A DNA stretch of 64,000 nucleotides from an uncultured Saprospiraceae bacterium (lineage in GTDB: Bacteria; Bacteroidota; Bacteroidia; Chitinophagales; Saprospiraceae), in assembly GCA_938007965.1 (NCBI GenBank), contig CALLMH010000002.1, positions 28,394-92,393 of the forward strand, in the 5' to 3' direction. A model generated the notes under the pieces. That model did no database searches. It was not told the DNA's origin and saw only the letters and a list, made by a program, of their open reading frames with translations. Of this stretch, positions 26,130 to 36,600 are shown in pieces. The position numbers and the translations under genes were made by a program. Within the stretch, counting starts at the first letter, position 1. Each line of letters opens with the position of its first letter.

Positions 26130-27662
26130 TCATATATTTTCTATATCAGAGAGATAGAGATTAGCCTGAGTAAGGATGTCGGCTTTCTTTTCTGGATCCA
26201 TCTTGGCTAGAGTACGGTATGCCATACCTATTCTCGGATTTTTAGCTAGTTTATCTTCATTTCTATCATAGAAGTTCCAGTAGAAACTATTGAATGGACA
26301 TGCTTTGGGTCCTGTTTTTACCTTTTTGTCATAGTAGCAATCTTTGCAGTAATGAGACATTTTATCTATGTAATTAGCTGAAGATACATAAGGTTTCGTA
26401 CCCACAATCCCTCCGTCTGCGAATTGGCTCATCCCTCTAGTATTGGTGATTTCTACCCATTCTATCGCGTCTATATATATCCCGAGATACCATTGGTCCA
26501 CCTCGTCAGGATCGATTCCCGCTAGGAGCGCGAAGTTTCCTGTGATCATTAATCTTTGAATGTGATGCGCATATGCATAGTTTATAGACTGCTTGATAGT
26601 GTGGCTCATGCACTTCATTTTCGTTTCTCCAGTCCAAAACCATGACGGTAGTTTTCGTGTATTATTTAAATAATTGAGCTCTGAAAATTCGGGCATTTTT
26701 GTCCAGTAGATTCCGCGCATATATTCACGCCAGCCTATGATTTGCCTTACGAAACCCTCTACTTGAGAGATTGATATAAGATCAGGATTTGATTTCCATT
26801 TATTGATTGCAGCATTCACCACTTCTAAAGGGCTGATGATTTTCGAATTCAATGCGAATGAAACTCTACTGTGATACAAGGACCAAAACTGAGGAGTCAT
26901 AGCATCTTGGAAGTCGCCAAAATATTGCAAAAGATTGTCAATGAAATATTGTAAAACCTCTCGGGATTCTATAATATTTACTGGCCATATAAAGTGATTT
27001 TCATCAATGTTTCCTATAGTCTTGACCTCACACTTCTTGATCATAGATACAATGTCTGACACATTTCTATCCATCAGTATCGGTTCAGGAGGAACGTGTG
27101 ATTTTGGCATTTTTTTTCTGTTGCTGGCATCATAGTTCCATTGGCCAGTTACAGGTTGATCTCCATCCATTAAGATATCGTATTTTCTTCTCATGGATCT
27201 ATAGAAGCTTTCCATCAGGTAGGTTTTCTTCCCTTCGAAGAAGTTACGCAGGTCAGTCCTATTCGTTAGGAAGTGTTCGGTGTCATATGATTGAGACTCG
27301 ATCTGCAGGTCATTGCAATAATTAGTCAACTGTTCATCTAGTCTGTATTCGTCAGGCAATTGATACTCAAATTTTCCTATGTCTAATTTTTGGATGAAAT
27401 GACCTAGATTTTCAATAAGATTTTGTTTGTTTTCCGTATCATCTAATCTAAGATACACCACTTTATGACCTGCATCTTCTAGTGCTTTCGACATTTCTCT
27501 CATACCTACAAAAAATGCAACCACTTTCTGTATGTGATGGGTTGTGTAGTCTGTTTCTTGCCTCATCTCCATCATGAGATAGGTAGTATCATCATCCAAT
27601 GTAGAATACCACGAATGAGATAGATTCAATTGGTCACCAAGTATTAATCTGAGTGTGTTCAT
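26130..27662 (-). CDS. FeS-type prokaryotic (6-4) photolyase / cryptochrome-related protein
   Basis: The product is about 510 residues, taking MNTLRLILGDQLN at 27662 as start, because the family begins with this motif; the ORF-track start adds nine extra residues. The protein matches the photolyase-related family (PhrB/CryB type) that repairs (6-4) photoproducts with FAD and a ribolumazine antenna. The C-terminal half has the four cysteines expected to bind a [4Fe-4S] cluster: one in KMKCMSH, two in HYCKDCYY and one in PKACPFNSFYW. The ITGNFALLAG and VEITNTRGMSQFADGG segments are also family features. It is convergent with the GH113 gene. Function is well supported by homology; light dependence is inferred. 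Confidence 0.9.
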   Translation of the reverse strand: MNTLRLILGDQLNLSHSWYSTLDDDTTYLMMEMRQETDYTTHHIQKVVAFFVGMREMSKALEDAGHKVVYLRLDDTENKQNLIENLGHFIQKLDIGKFEYQLPDEYRLDEQLTNYCNDLQIESQSYDTEHFLTNRTDLRNFFEGKKTYLMESFYRSMRRKYDILMDGDQPVTGQWNYDASNRKKMPKSHVPPEPILMDRNVSDIVSMIKKCEVKTIGNIDENHFIWPVNIIESREVLQYFIDNLLQYFGDFQDAMTPQFWSLYHSRVSFALNSKIISPLEVVNAAINKWKSNPDLISISQVEGFVRQIIGWREYMRGIYWTKMPEFSELNYLNNTRKLPSWFWTGETKMKCMSHTIKQSINYAYAHHIQRLMITGNFALLAGIDPDEVDQWYLGIYIDAIEWVEITNTRGMSQFADGGIVGTKPYVSSANYIDKMSHYCKDCYYDKKVKTGPKACPFNSFYWNFYDRNEDKLAKNPRIGMAYRTLAKMDPEKKADILTQANLYLSDIENI

Positions 27663-27847
27663 ATGTGTAGTAGATTCATTGTCTAACAACGATGACTGGC
27701 TTTAGTTGATATAGATCTAGAGAACTTGAATGTAGTAAATAGGAGTAGCATAGATTGGTGGGGAGATTTTGAGCAAATGAAGAAGTAAACGACATCGTGA
27801 AGTGTATCTCTTTGGATTACCTGCCCACTCCGTCATATAAACAAAAT

Positions 27848-27879
27848 AGCCATGGAACTGCATTTGCGGTACCATGGCT
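27848..27879 (-). terminator. Probable terminator of the TPR lipoprotein gene
   Basis: AGCCATGG / CCATGGCT form a perfect 8-bp stem, with a partly paired inner section, 24 bp after the TPR gene stop. The following minus-strand sequence TATTTTGTTTATAT is U-rich but not a clean run. Confidence 0.6.
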
Positions 27880-27903
27880 TCAACTAACTAATCAAATAAA
27901 AAT

Positions 27904-29145
27904 TTAACTGTTCAAATATTTTTTTATCTCCGATAATTCAGGATGATTAGAATTCGTTTTTTTTGCAACCGTGTAAAAATTTTCCACCTCACTTTTATTA
28001 TCCATTTTCATATTGACTTGCGCCATTGTTCTGTTCACATCTATATTTTTTGGTCTTTTGGCATACTCTAGTTTTGCATATTCCATTGCTTTTTCTGGAT
28101 TATCCATTAGGTTGAGGTAAATATTAGCGTATTCTAGATTCATATTGTGACCACTATCCGTGTCTTCTTTGAGCATGACCATGATCTCTTCTAAGAGGCC
28201 TTCCATTTCGGCAGTTCGGCCTTGCTTTTTGTACAATTCAGCTAAGGATATGTAGAATCCAACTTCGGGTATGATACTCATTGCTTCCTTTAAAGTTTCT
28301 TCCGCCTCTTTGTCCATGCCCTTCATAGCTTGGACCTCACCTATTGCGCCTACTGCAAATGGATAATTAGGTCTCATGTCTAGGATTTCTTTGTATACTT
28401 GAAGAGCATTATCCAATTGACCATACTGCTTATAGATGTCGCCTAGTGTCAGCATAGCCCAAGCGGTCTCTTCGTATCCAGGATAACCTGCTTTTACAGC
28501 CATGGTCATTGCCTCGATGGATCCATCGACATCACCGTGTATTTCTCTTAGATATGAAACTCTGCTGTATGATCTTATGTCTGGCTTGATGGTGATCATC
28601 TTATCAGATAATTTTACGGCTTTTGCATAGTTACCCAATTCTACATTTGCGTCTACAAGTACTCCATGTATTTGTGCGTTTGCTGGATTGAGAATAGCTG
28701 CCTGATTTCCAGTTTTTAATGCGTCTGCAAATTCATGCAGGGAAAGCTGCACACCTGCTTTAGTGGTCAGTGCTAAAAACTTCAAATCTGATGTTAATTC
28801 ACTATCAGTAAGAGCGTTGTCCAATATCGCCAACGCAGCGGGATAGTAGTGTCCATGCTCTCCAGTAACTCTTGCTTCTTTTATGTAGAGTTGAGCCAAC
28901 TGGATTTTTGATTTATTGTCATGGTTGTTTCTATCGATGGCTTTGGTGAAGTCGCTATAGCTGTTTTGAACCTCATCCCATTCTTTGCCCAGTTGGATAG
29001 ATTCACTTCGTTGTATGAGATCAGCTTTTGCTACATTACTTTCGGTTGATTTACCTCCTTCGCTTTTGCAAGAGGTTAAACCCAGTGCGAATACTCCAAA
29101 GAAAAGAAATAGCACAGACAGATTTAGAAGATTAGATGTTTTCAT
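27904..29145 (-). CDS. TPR-repeat lipoprotein
   Basis: The product is about 413 residues from ATG 29145 (MKTSNLLNLSVLFLF). I choose this start because it gives a lipoprotein signal peptide with the lipobox LTSCKS, whereas the ORF-track start puts 26 hydrophilic residues ahead of it. The mature protein consists of tetratricopeptide-like helical repeats (for example AMLTLGDIYKQYGQLDNALQVYKEI and FYISLAELYKKQGRTAEME), which mediate protein-protein contacts. Its partner is unknown. It lies downstream of the sigma/anti-sigma pair on the same strand, but a 413-bp gap makes a shared transcript uncertain. Confidence 0.82.
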   Translation of the reverse strand: MKTSNLLNLSVLFLFFGVFALGLTSCKSEGGKSTESNVAKADLIQRSESIQLGKEWDEVQNSYSDFTKAIDRNNHDNKSKIQLAQLYIKEARVTGEHGHYYPAALAILDNALTDSELTSDLKFLALTTKAGVQLSLHEFADALKTGNQAAILNPANAQIHGVLVDANVELGNYAKAVKLSDKMITIKPDIRSYSRVSYLREIHGDVDGSIEAMTMAVKAGYPGYEETAWAMLTLGDIYKQYGQLDNALQVYKEILDMRPNYPFAVGAIGEVQAMKGMDKEAEETLKEAMSIIPEVGFYISLAELYKKQGRTAEMEGLLEEIMVMLKEDTDSGHNMNLEYANIYLNLMDNPEKAMEYAKLEYAKRPKNIDVNRTMAQVNMKMDNKSEVENFYTVAKKTNSNHPELSEIKKYLNS

Positions 29146-29558
29146 TTTTATAAATTTATAATTTTTAGGTAATGTAGAGACGGGTTTATGTTCTCTACAA
29201 TGAGTTACGATGATGGAAGTCAAATCGGATTTACTTTATGGCACATAATTGCTTTTTTAAATAGCTGAAGTCAAGTGATGCGGCTGAAATGTGATGATTA
29301 TGTAGTATTGGACAATAGTATGAAAAAGCAAAAAGTAGTTGCTGACAAAGCATCAAAAAACCGATTTTTTATTAAATCTGAAACAACGCATTAGCATGCT
29401 CTTTTAGAGCTAAGAATAGCTTCGAAATAAGTTGTTATGCTTTTATTATCATCCTTGAGGGTAGCCGTGCCTTTGTATCAGTCGGCAGAGACACTTATCT
29501 TTTGGACTCTATAGCGAGGGAGGTATAGAAGTAAGGCAGTAAATAATATAAATCAGAG
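29146..29558. other. Gap between anti-sigma gene and TPR gene
   Basis: The 413-bp stretch contains the likely promoter of the TPR gene. I see no coding remnant, strong hairpin with a T run, or RNA gene. Confidence 0.4.
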
Positions 29559-30374
29559 TTAAGCTACGGAAACTGTACCAATCAGTCGAGTTAGGGTAGG
29601 AACTGTAGCTCCTTTTGCGTCTTCGATGGTTATAGCATAAGTGCCTGTACCTTCTTCAAAATCAACAGGCACTATGAAACCATTTTCTTGATTGAATACT
29701 GTTAATGGTATTGGATCTACGCCATCTTTTAATGACCACAGTTGATATGCTTGATTAGTAGCTATAACAGGCAAGTTTTTAATCTGTATAAAATTCTTTT
29801 TATCAATAGGATTATAATGGAAGATTATACTTGTCTTTTTATAAGTATCCGTAGGTGTGATTTCGAGCGCTTTACCGTTGGGATTATTCAGCTCATCGTA
29901 TAATTTAATTTTCTGATCTTGATATATTTGTATGGAATCGCAAGTAGCTTCTAATGTTTCATACTTTTGTTGAAGTCGGTCGAAGTCATTATTCTTATCG
30001 AATGCAAACCATACTGAAAAAGCGGTAAGTGCTCCAAGTGAAAATAGGAGTGCATTCTTAAACCATCTCGAATCTGAAGAATTCGATGCAATATTATTTT
30101 TTGATGGAGTATTAGCACCTGAGTTATTTGGTTTTAAATTCTTTGCTCCTTTCGCTTCTATTAGTTTTATTATATCTTTTTCTAGATTTCTCTTTGGAGC
30201 TACTCCCTCTGACTTTGCATATTCCTGTAGAGATTTCTGAATTTCTAAATGATCAAATCTTAGTTCAGGATACTGTACTAAAAAACCCTCTACTTTCTGA
30301 GCATCTTGCTCAGAGAGTAACCCAAGCACATAGTACTCAAGCATTCCAGATTCTCTAATTTCTTTTATATTCAC
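29559..30374 (-). CDS. RskA-type anti-sigma factor
   Basis: The 271-residue membrane protein has an N-terminal cytoplasmic sigma-binding part (LEYYVLGLLSEQDAQKVEGFL), a single membrane helix (ALLFSLGALTAFSVWFAF, about residues 110-127), a short coiled stretch, and a periplasmic RskA C-terminal domain (YQLWSLKDGVDPIPLTVF...GTYAITIEDAKGA). It should hold the ECF sigma factor inactive until a periplasmic signal triggers its proteolysis. The GTG start overlaps the sigma gene stop in GTGA, so translation is coupled; the next ATG is 10 codons later. The signal is unknown. Confidence 0.88.
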   Translation of the reverse strand: MNIKEIRESGMLEYYVLGLLSEQDAQKVEGFLVQYPELRFDHLEIQKSLQEYAKSEGVAPKRNLEKDIIKLIEAKGAKNLKPNNSGANTPSKNNIASNSSDSRWFKNALLFSLGALTAFSVWFAFDKNNDFDRLQQKYETLEATCDSIQIYQDQKIKLYDELNNPNGKALEITPTDTYKKTSIIFHYNPIDKKNFIQIKNLPVIATNQAYQLWSLKDGVDPIPLTVFNQENGFIVPVDFEEGTGTYAITIEDAKGATVPTLTRLIGTVSVA

Positions 30375-30955
30375 AGGATTACAAATATTATTATTAATGT
30401 TAAGGAGTAGAAACTAAATATAAATTTATTTTCTTTTTTAAATTTATTCCTTAAAATCTCAATTCCTTTTTTTACTCTTGTTTTCACAGTCCCTATCGGA
30501 ATATCAAATTCTTTTGCCAATTCACTTTGAGAATATCCTTTAAGGTAAAGATGTTCTAATACAAAAGCGTATTTATCATCTAATTCTTTAATCATCCGAT
30601 TAGTATCAATATTGTCAGTATCAATGTAAGACCTTTCAACATCATGTACGAGTGGATCTATGCTTTCGGATTTTTCTTCTGCCTGAAATGACTTTAATCT
30701 TCTGATATCTATCGCTGAATTCTTTACAATCTTCGCCATCCATGTGAATAGAGTAGACTTACTAGAGTCATACTGATCTATGTTATTCCATATTTTTAAA
30801 AAAGATTTCTGAATGGCGTCCTCAGCAAATGCATGGTTGTTAAGAACCCTCACTGCTATACCATACAGCGAATTCGTATAGTTGCTGTAGAGTAACTTCA
30901 GACCTGCTTCATCTCTATTCAAAATCAAATTGTGTATTTCTTGATCTACTTTCAC
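30371..30955 (-). CDS. ECF-type RNA polymerase sigma factor with hydrophobic C-terminal tail
   Basis: The 194-residue sigma factor has region 2 (FAEDAIQKSFLKIWNNIDQYDSSKSTLFTW) and region 4 (FVLEHLYLKGYSQSELAKEFDIPIGTVKTRVKKGI) with a helix-turn-helix. It should direct RNA polymerase to a small stress or envelope regulon and is controlled by the RskA-type protein encoded by the next, overlapping gene. After region 4 the protein runs on into about 17 strongly hydrophobic residues (FIFSFYSLTLIIIFVIL) that end in the overlap. Such a tail is unusual and might touch the membrane, or may only be a by-product of extending the frame for translational coupling. I saw no obvious self-promoter. Confidence 0.9.
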   Translation of the reverse strand: MKVDQEIHNLILNRDEAGLKLLYSNYTNSLYGIAVRVLNNHAFAEDAIQKSFLKIWNNIDQYDSSKSTLFTWMAKIVKNSAIDIRRLKSFQAEEKSESIDPLVHDVERSYIDTDNIDTNRMIKELDDKYAFVLEHLYLKGYSQSELAKEFDIPIGTVKTRVKKGIEILRNKFKKENKFIFSFYSLTLIIIFVIL

Positions 30956-31412
30956 TGATTTATTATTCTAAAAATGGTGGTGTTGATTTTAAGAATTTAG
31001 TTCGAAATTAACAAAATAATCTTATACGTAATGTAACTATTGCATTAGATTATTTTATTTTTTTTTCATTTTATTTATAATATCTATTTCTGTGTAGTTA
31101 TTTCATAATTTTTACGCAAATGTTGAGAAGAACATATACTATTTGTCTAAATCAATGATGGTATAACAAGAAATGGAACCTAGTGTTTAAGTAATTTTGA
31201 TAGCTTGTCATAAAATATTTGAAAGAGGAGTTCTTGGTATGCCATATATAGTTGAGAGGTAGGCCTGGATTGACTCTAAGAAGCATACAGTAATTTAGAT
31301 TACAGACACTACAAGATATGACGATAGAGAAAGTATTGTTTTGGTCTTTACCATTACTGCATTAGTTTCTGTGATTTCACAATATGTTGATCCTATTAGT
31401 GGTTATAAATCA
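30956..31412. other. Divergent region between sigma factor and PAP2 genes
   Basis: This AT-rich 457-bp stretch contains the promoters for both divergent genes. The first part of the ORF-track frame (31341-31412) falls here because I place the PAP2 start at 31413. No other feature is apparent. Confidence 0.4.
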
Positions 31413-32207
31413 ATGGAAAATAAAATTACATTTCTGCTCTTCTTATTGATTTTATTTAGTTGGAATAATGGAATCGATGCGCAAAAATTGTATCAAGTAT
31501 CTAATAAGGAGGCTGGAACAACTCTTGGTACTTCGGTGATGATGATTCTAGGAGGTGAGCTTATAGAACATCGGAGAGGGGATATCACAGTTGCAGATAT
31601 AGATAATCTTAATTCTTCATCTATCTTAGGTTTCGATAGCAAAGTCGTAGAGAATTTCTCTGATCAAGCATCACGCACTAGTGACATATTTAAAGATGGG
31701 ATAATAGTAGTCCCGTTTTCGTTTTTTCTTTCTTCTAGAGGAAGAGAAAATGCAAGGGAGATATTTTTGATGTATTGTGAGGTTGGAGCTATCAACTTTG
31801 GATTGACTAGACTGGTCAAAGGAGCGACGGGAAGATATCGTCCATATGCTTATAATCCAGATGTAGATCTATCGCTCAAGCTAAGTCCCACCACACGAAG
31901 ATCTTTTTTTTCTGGGCATGTCAGCCATGTAACTAGTTTGTCATTTTTTACAGCATCAATATTCGAAGATCTATATCCAGACTCTAATATGAAGTACGTC
32001 GTCTGGACAGGAGCATTAGCTGCTCCGGCTATAACCGCCTACCTCAGAGTGAAAGCTGGAAGGCATTTTATATCGGACGTAGTAGTAGGTTACGCAGTGG
32101 GCGGAGCTATCGGTTACTTGGTCCCTAGATTCCACAAAACTGTCAAGGATCACAACATAGATATCATTGGTGCTGAGGGAGGATTAGGTATGATTTATAC
32201 ATTTTAA
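31413..32207 (+). CDS. PAP2-family phosphatase, exported
   Basis: The product is about 264 residues from ATG 31413, chosen because MENKITFLLFLLILFSW gives a proper signal peptide; the ORF-track start adds 24 residues before it. The three PAP2 motifs are present: VKGATGRYRP, the FFSGHVSH histidine block, and LRVKAGRHFISDVVVGY with the catalytic histidine. Family members dephosphorylate lipid phosphates such as phosphatidic acid or undecaprenyl pyrophosphate. It probably acts in the periplasm or at the envelope. The substrate cannot be decided. It is transcribed away from the sigma factor gene. Confidence 0.88.
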   Translation: MENKITFLLFLLILFSWNNGIDAQKLYQVSNKEAGTTLGTSVMMILGGELIEHRRGDITVADIDNLNSSSILGFDSKVVENFSDQASRTSDIFKDGIIVVPFSFFLSSRGRENAREIFLMYCEVGAINFGLTRLVKGATGRYRPYAYNPDVDLSLKLSPTTRRSFFSGHVSHVTSLSFFTASIFEDLYPDSNMKYVVWTGALAAPAITAYLRVKAGRHFISDVVVGYAVGGAIGYLVPRFHKTVKDHNIDIIGAEGGLGMIYTF

Positions 32208-32238
32208 TCCGAAGATACATTGGTGGTGTCTACTCGAT

Positions 32239-33456
32239 TTATTGCGCTATTGCTAATGGGTAATTTACCTTCATGACAGGTTTATTCCCGATGTTGCTGA
32301 CTTCGCCTTCTACACATATATTTTTGTCTTTTAGATGTTTCACTGGGTCATAAGTGAAGTTAGTGAGCTGGTCTTTATATATCATTATAGAGCAGTAATC
32401 ATTAGGGAATTTTCTATCTAGATTCAACCATGCGTGGCCTTTACGGCTGTTACGAGCGCTCACTACTTTACCGCACACTGTTACTTTCCGATACTTTCCC
32501 ATCTGGCGGGCTATGGTCTCTGTATTGTATTGGCCTCGAGCGAGCGATACTTGTGGGATCGGTTCTACTGAGCCGTTTTGATATTCAGAGAACCATTCTT
32601 TTACGTCGTACTTTGATTCGAGTGATTGATTTATTTTGGGGAAGTAATCATAACCCGTCATTTTTTCCAATTCGTCTACTGTAATAGTATATGTGTCTAC
32701 AGGTCTTGAGAGCTCTTTATTGGCCATCAGAAAACCAATAATTCTTTGGTTCGTGTTGTCGTAAGCTATCTTAAGATAAAATTCTGGGATGCTTACTCCA
32801 TTTGGAGATTGTTTGATCTTTGGTAAATCATCTGTAAGGATTGGTGCTGTGATTATCGCCAGAGGTACATTATTTCTTACCACATAGTTTCTAAGCATAT
32901 TTTCTAATTCGGACCACTTTTTACGATTTAGGTCAGGATCTTGTGGTGACATATTCGAGTAGAAATAGCTCTCTGATACCGCTCTACTATACCATCTGAA
33001 ATCTGCAGATGGGGCGAGATGTCCTCTATCATATCCAAATCCCTCATATTGTTCATCTTCCTTGCGCTCAGGATAATAATTAAAATAGTCATCTTGTTCG
33101 GCGGTGCCGGTAGCGACTATCGGATCTACTCTGAAATCATTCGTCCTTGCGCTTCCAAGCTCTTCGACTTCTGGGGTGATCATATGTGCCACCCAAGAAG
33201 ATTGTTCGTGTGCCTCATTATATTCGAAAAAGTAGGCTGTATGTTCTAAATAATTGGCTGATGGAAGTCCATAAGATTCTAGATCATCTTTATAAATTTT
33301 CCATTTTTGTGTATTTATTTTCTCAGAGACAACTAGTCTAGACTCGTCTATTTCGATCAGTTGATTTTCCAGTTCTGAGAGAATTTCCTTTTTTGATTGG
33401 GCTATCATTATCATGGGCTCAATCATGATAAGTATTAGGATTATTTTTTTAATCAT
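32239..33456 (-). CDS. Secreted DNA/RNA non-specific endonuclease (NUC1/NucA type) with C-terminal OB-like domain
   Basis: The 405-residue protein has a signal peptide (MIMIAQ). The central nuclease domain holds the betabetaalpha-metal motif YDRGHLAPSADF with catalytic histidine, followed by SNMSPQDPDLNRKKWSELE, the metal-binding asparagine region. The last 90 or so residues (VTVCGKVVSARNSRKGHAWLNLDRKFPNDYCSIMI...VEGEVSNIGNKPVMKV) resemble an OB-fold nucleic-acid-binding domain, an extra part not found in minimal NucA nucleases. It would degrade extracellular nucleic acid, possibly for nutrients. It is convergent with the PAP2 gene. Confidence 0.88.
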   Translation of the reverse strand: MIKKIILILIMIEPMIMIAQSKKEILSELENQLIEIDESRLVVSEKINTQKWKIYKDDLESYGLPSANYLEHTAYFFEYNEAHEQSSWVAHMITPEVEELGSARTNDFRVDPIVATGTAEQDDYFNYYPERKEDEQYEGFGYDRGHLAPSADFRWYSRAVSESYFYSNMSPQDPDLNRKKWSELENMLRNYVVRNNVPLAIITAPILTDDLPKIKQSPNGVSIPEFYLKIAYDNTNQRIIGFLMANKELSRPVDTYTITVDELEKMTGYDYFPKINQSLESKYDVKEWFSEYQNGSVEPIPQVSLARGQYNTETIARQMGKYRKVTVCGKVVSARNSRKGHAWLNLDRKFPNDYCSIMIYKDQLTNFTYDPVKHLKDKNICVEGEVSNIGNKPVMKVNYPLAIAQ

Positions 33457-33594
33457 CTTATATTTTTTACGGATACAAATGTTACGAAAATAATCCGAGC
33501 ATACTCTACTCTATGGTACATTATTGAGATATTTTACACTTTGTGTACATCGTGTAAAGTAGAATGGTCAAAAAAGTGAATTTCATAAACCTAA

Positions 33595-33624
33595 AAGCCC
33601 CATCACAATCAAGTGGTGGGGCTT
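33595..33624 (-). terminator. Intrinsic terminator of the T9SS propeller gene
   Basis: AAGCCCCATCAC / GTGGTGGGGCTT pair over 12 bp with one wobble and a 6-nt loop. On the minus strand the stem is followed by a short T-rich tail (TTTTAGG). It lies 25 bp after the stop codon of the 33650-37399 gene. Confidence 0.75.
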
Positions 33625-33649
33625 CATGTATTTATATAGAAAGGGATAT

Positions 33650-36600
33650 TTATTCTACAAATATCTTCTTACTGTGTACTATCGCACCATTTCTTAAGTA
33701 CGATTGGATGTATATTCCTGTAGGCATTTCGTTACCTATGTTATCATTGTTGGATATTAATCTTCCAGATAGATCAAAGATTACAACCTGATCGTAATTT
33801 TCATCAAATTCTATGTCGTTGGATGAAGAAAATACTTCTTGCCCTACGGTATAGTAACCCTCACCCATATACGGCATAGTGAATGCTATGTATTTGGAGT
33901 TGGACTCTACTAATGTAATATCTAGATATTCCCAGTCTATTTGATCACCTACCTCAGGTTCGTCAGTTGTGTACAACCCTTTAATATCTTCGCTAAACCA
34001 CTCTTCACTTCCCTCTTTCGGCATGAATATGGTGAGGGATACATCCTGTCCGTCATTTTCTGTTGTAACGTAGTGGATTCTATCGATAAATAGCATTCCG
34101 AAATCTGTATTGGCTTCCGCGCTATTAGAGAATAAATTAGTTACTACACAGGCATCCGTAGGCCCTAAGTTCTCGACAGCACATAGAAGACTATCACCCC
34201 CTTTGAAATATGCAATTTCGCCAGCTGGTAATTCAGATGAGAAAATTCTCTCTGTTTGGTTATAGATGTTTTTCGGACCTATATTAGTCAAGATAATATT
34301 AGGTAGTTGTTGAGCAACTCTCAAATTACCAATTGTCGTACATCCTGTTTGACCATCAGCAAATTGTGTAATTAATGCAGTATAATCAGCTACACTACTA
34401 GCGATCTTATCATCATCAGTAGTCCCAGGATTATCATAGCATATTTCGATTAATAAGTTATTTTGACCATTGTATTCAAATGGGGTATCGAATGTTATTC
34501 TATTCATACCTAGCTCAGTAGTTACTGATCCATTATATACAGTCGTCAGATTCCCGTCTTCGATAAATAATTCACCCTCTATTTCGTCATTTGATACTTC
34601 TCCGATAGAGATAGTAAAGTTTTGGAACGGTGCAGTACTCTTCTTTTCTACAAGATTAAATGAAATCTCTCCTATCAAGCCAGCTTTCAAATCCGTAGCA
34701 TCGAGTATTTCTTTGCTGTATAGAAGCTGAGTTCTAGCATTTCCCCAGTATCCTCGGAATACATTCGGTCCTTCTAGTGTTCCATTTCCTACTGTTACAT
34801 CAGAACTCACTCCTTGGATATTAAACTCTTCATCGTTTTCTAAGATATTGATTTTGATATTATCTCTCAATACATCTTGATCAGATTCCAATGTAATGTC
34901 CAATAGTTTATCACCATCAATCAATGCATTATCAAATATTTGAATGTCGAAAGAGGTAGTTTTTTCACCAGCAGGAAGCACAATTTCATCATCTAAAATA
35001 TCATAATCTTCGCCAAGCACAGCCGTACTTGATGGATCAATATTCAATGTAATATTAGCATCAACATCAAATGGTACAGGGGTGCTGATGCTGATCGTTC
35101 TAGTGTCTACTAAGTTACAAAAATCATCATCTAGCTCACCGATTGGAGATATAGATACATTATTATTGTTGAACGAGATACTCGGCACTGCAAACCGACT
35201 TGAAGTATACAGTCCCTTACCATAAGTACCTGCAAGCATTTCTAGATCACTCTTCCTGTATTTGATCATATCTACTCTGACGAGGCCTATTTCAGGACTG
35301 ATATTAGACCAGCTCGTATTAGCACCATCAGCTTCTGCTAACCAGATGCCCAATTCTGTTCCTAGGATCACTTCTTTGCTATTACTTGGGTTGAATATTC
35401 CCCATCTTACAGGCATATCGGGAAGGTCACCTTCTATAGATGTCCATGTAGCTCCTTTGTCCTCAGATAGGAAGACGCTTACTACACCAAAGTTACTATA
35501 AGTGATCAGTAGTCTGTCAGAATCAAAAACATCAACATTGACACTTCTTACATATCCGCTTCCTGATCTTAGTAACTCACCACTAGGATTTTCAGATCTA
35601 GGATTGGTCACTCTGACTACATTACCCTCATCAGTCCCTAAGTACAGTAGATCAGAATTATTAGGATCTACTTCTAATGCACTGACTTGATCAGAAAACA
35701 ATTGTGGTATTGATACTTCTGTTCGGGCTTTACTGACTAGATTTGTTCTATAGTATTCACCCTCCAAGTGACCAGAATATAACACGTTATTGACGTCGTC
35801 TAGATCAGTCGGATTTATAAATGCAATATCCTCTCCACCAGGCTGTGAATATGAATCTAAACTATTGAAATTACCATTCGTAGTAGCTCTGAAACCTCCA
35901 AATTGAGAAGCTACTACCATGAAATTAGGATTTATTTGGTTGATATGGCAGTATGCTCCATCACCACCATTTATATCTATTCCGTCTTCCAGACCAGGTT
36001 GATTAACCCATACTGTACCATTATCCTGTGCACCTGCAATGAAAAAGTCATTCCCTTCTTCTGGGTGAATATCACAAGCATAAAATTGTGTACTTACATA
36101 ACCTCTACTCAAGTCTTCTATTGTTGGTGTAGATGCTGTGGCATTTTCTGTCATCCATAATCCACCATCATTACCGAAGAACATCTTATCAGATGAACCA
36201 TCTAGAAATTGTGCAAAATGTTGGTCGGCATGTACATATTCTGTACCTGTTCCAGTAAACCATTCAGACATTTGCGACCAACTATTTCCACCATTGGTAG
36301 TTCTATATAGATTGATACCTCCGATATATATTCTGTCGCTATTGTTTGGGTCGATTGCGACGGATAGATCATACCATGCTTGATCTCTAGCCATAGTACT
36401 CAAGAAATTGAATCCGCCATTTTTTTCTGACCAATTATTTCCTTTATCTGTCGATACGAGTATAGCTCGCACTTGGTTAGTCGATGCATGTTGTGCTAGA
36501 GCCACTACTATATTAGGATCATTTTGTGAAGTTGCGATTTCTATTCTTTCATAGTCGTCGATTCCTAATTCCTTGAAGTCCCACTGAAATCCTCCATCAT

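Noticed and set aside
27629-27641. ATTGGTCACCAAG inside the photolyase gene as an operator
   Set aside because: The centre is one base instead of two, the right arm is incomplete, and it lies within coding sequence.
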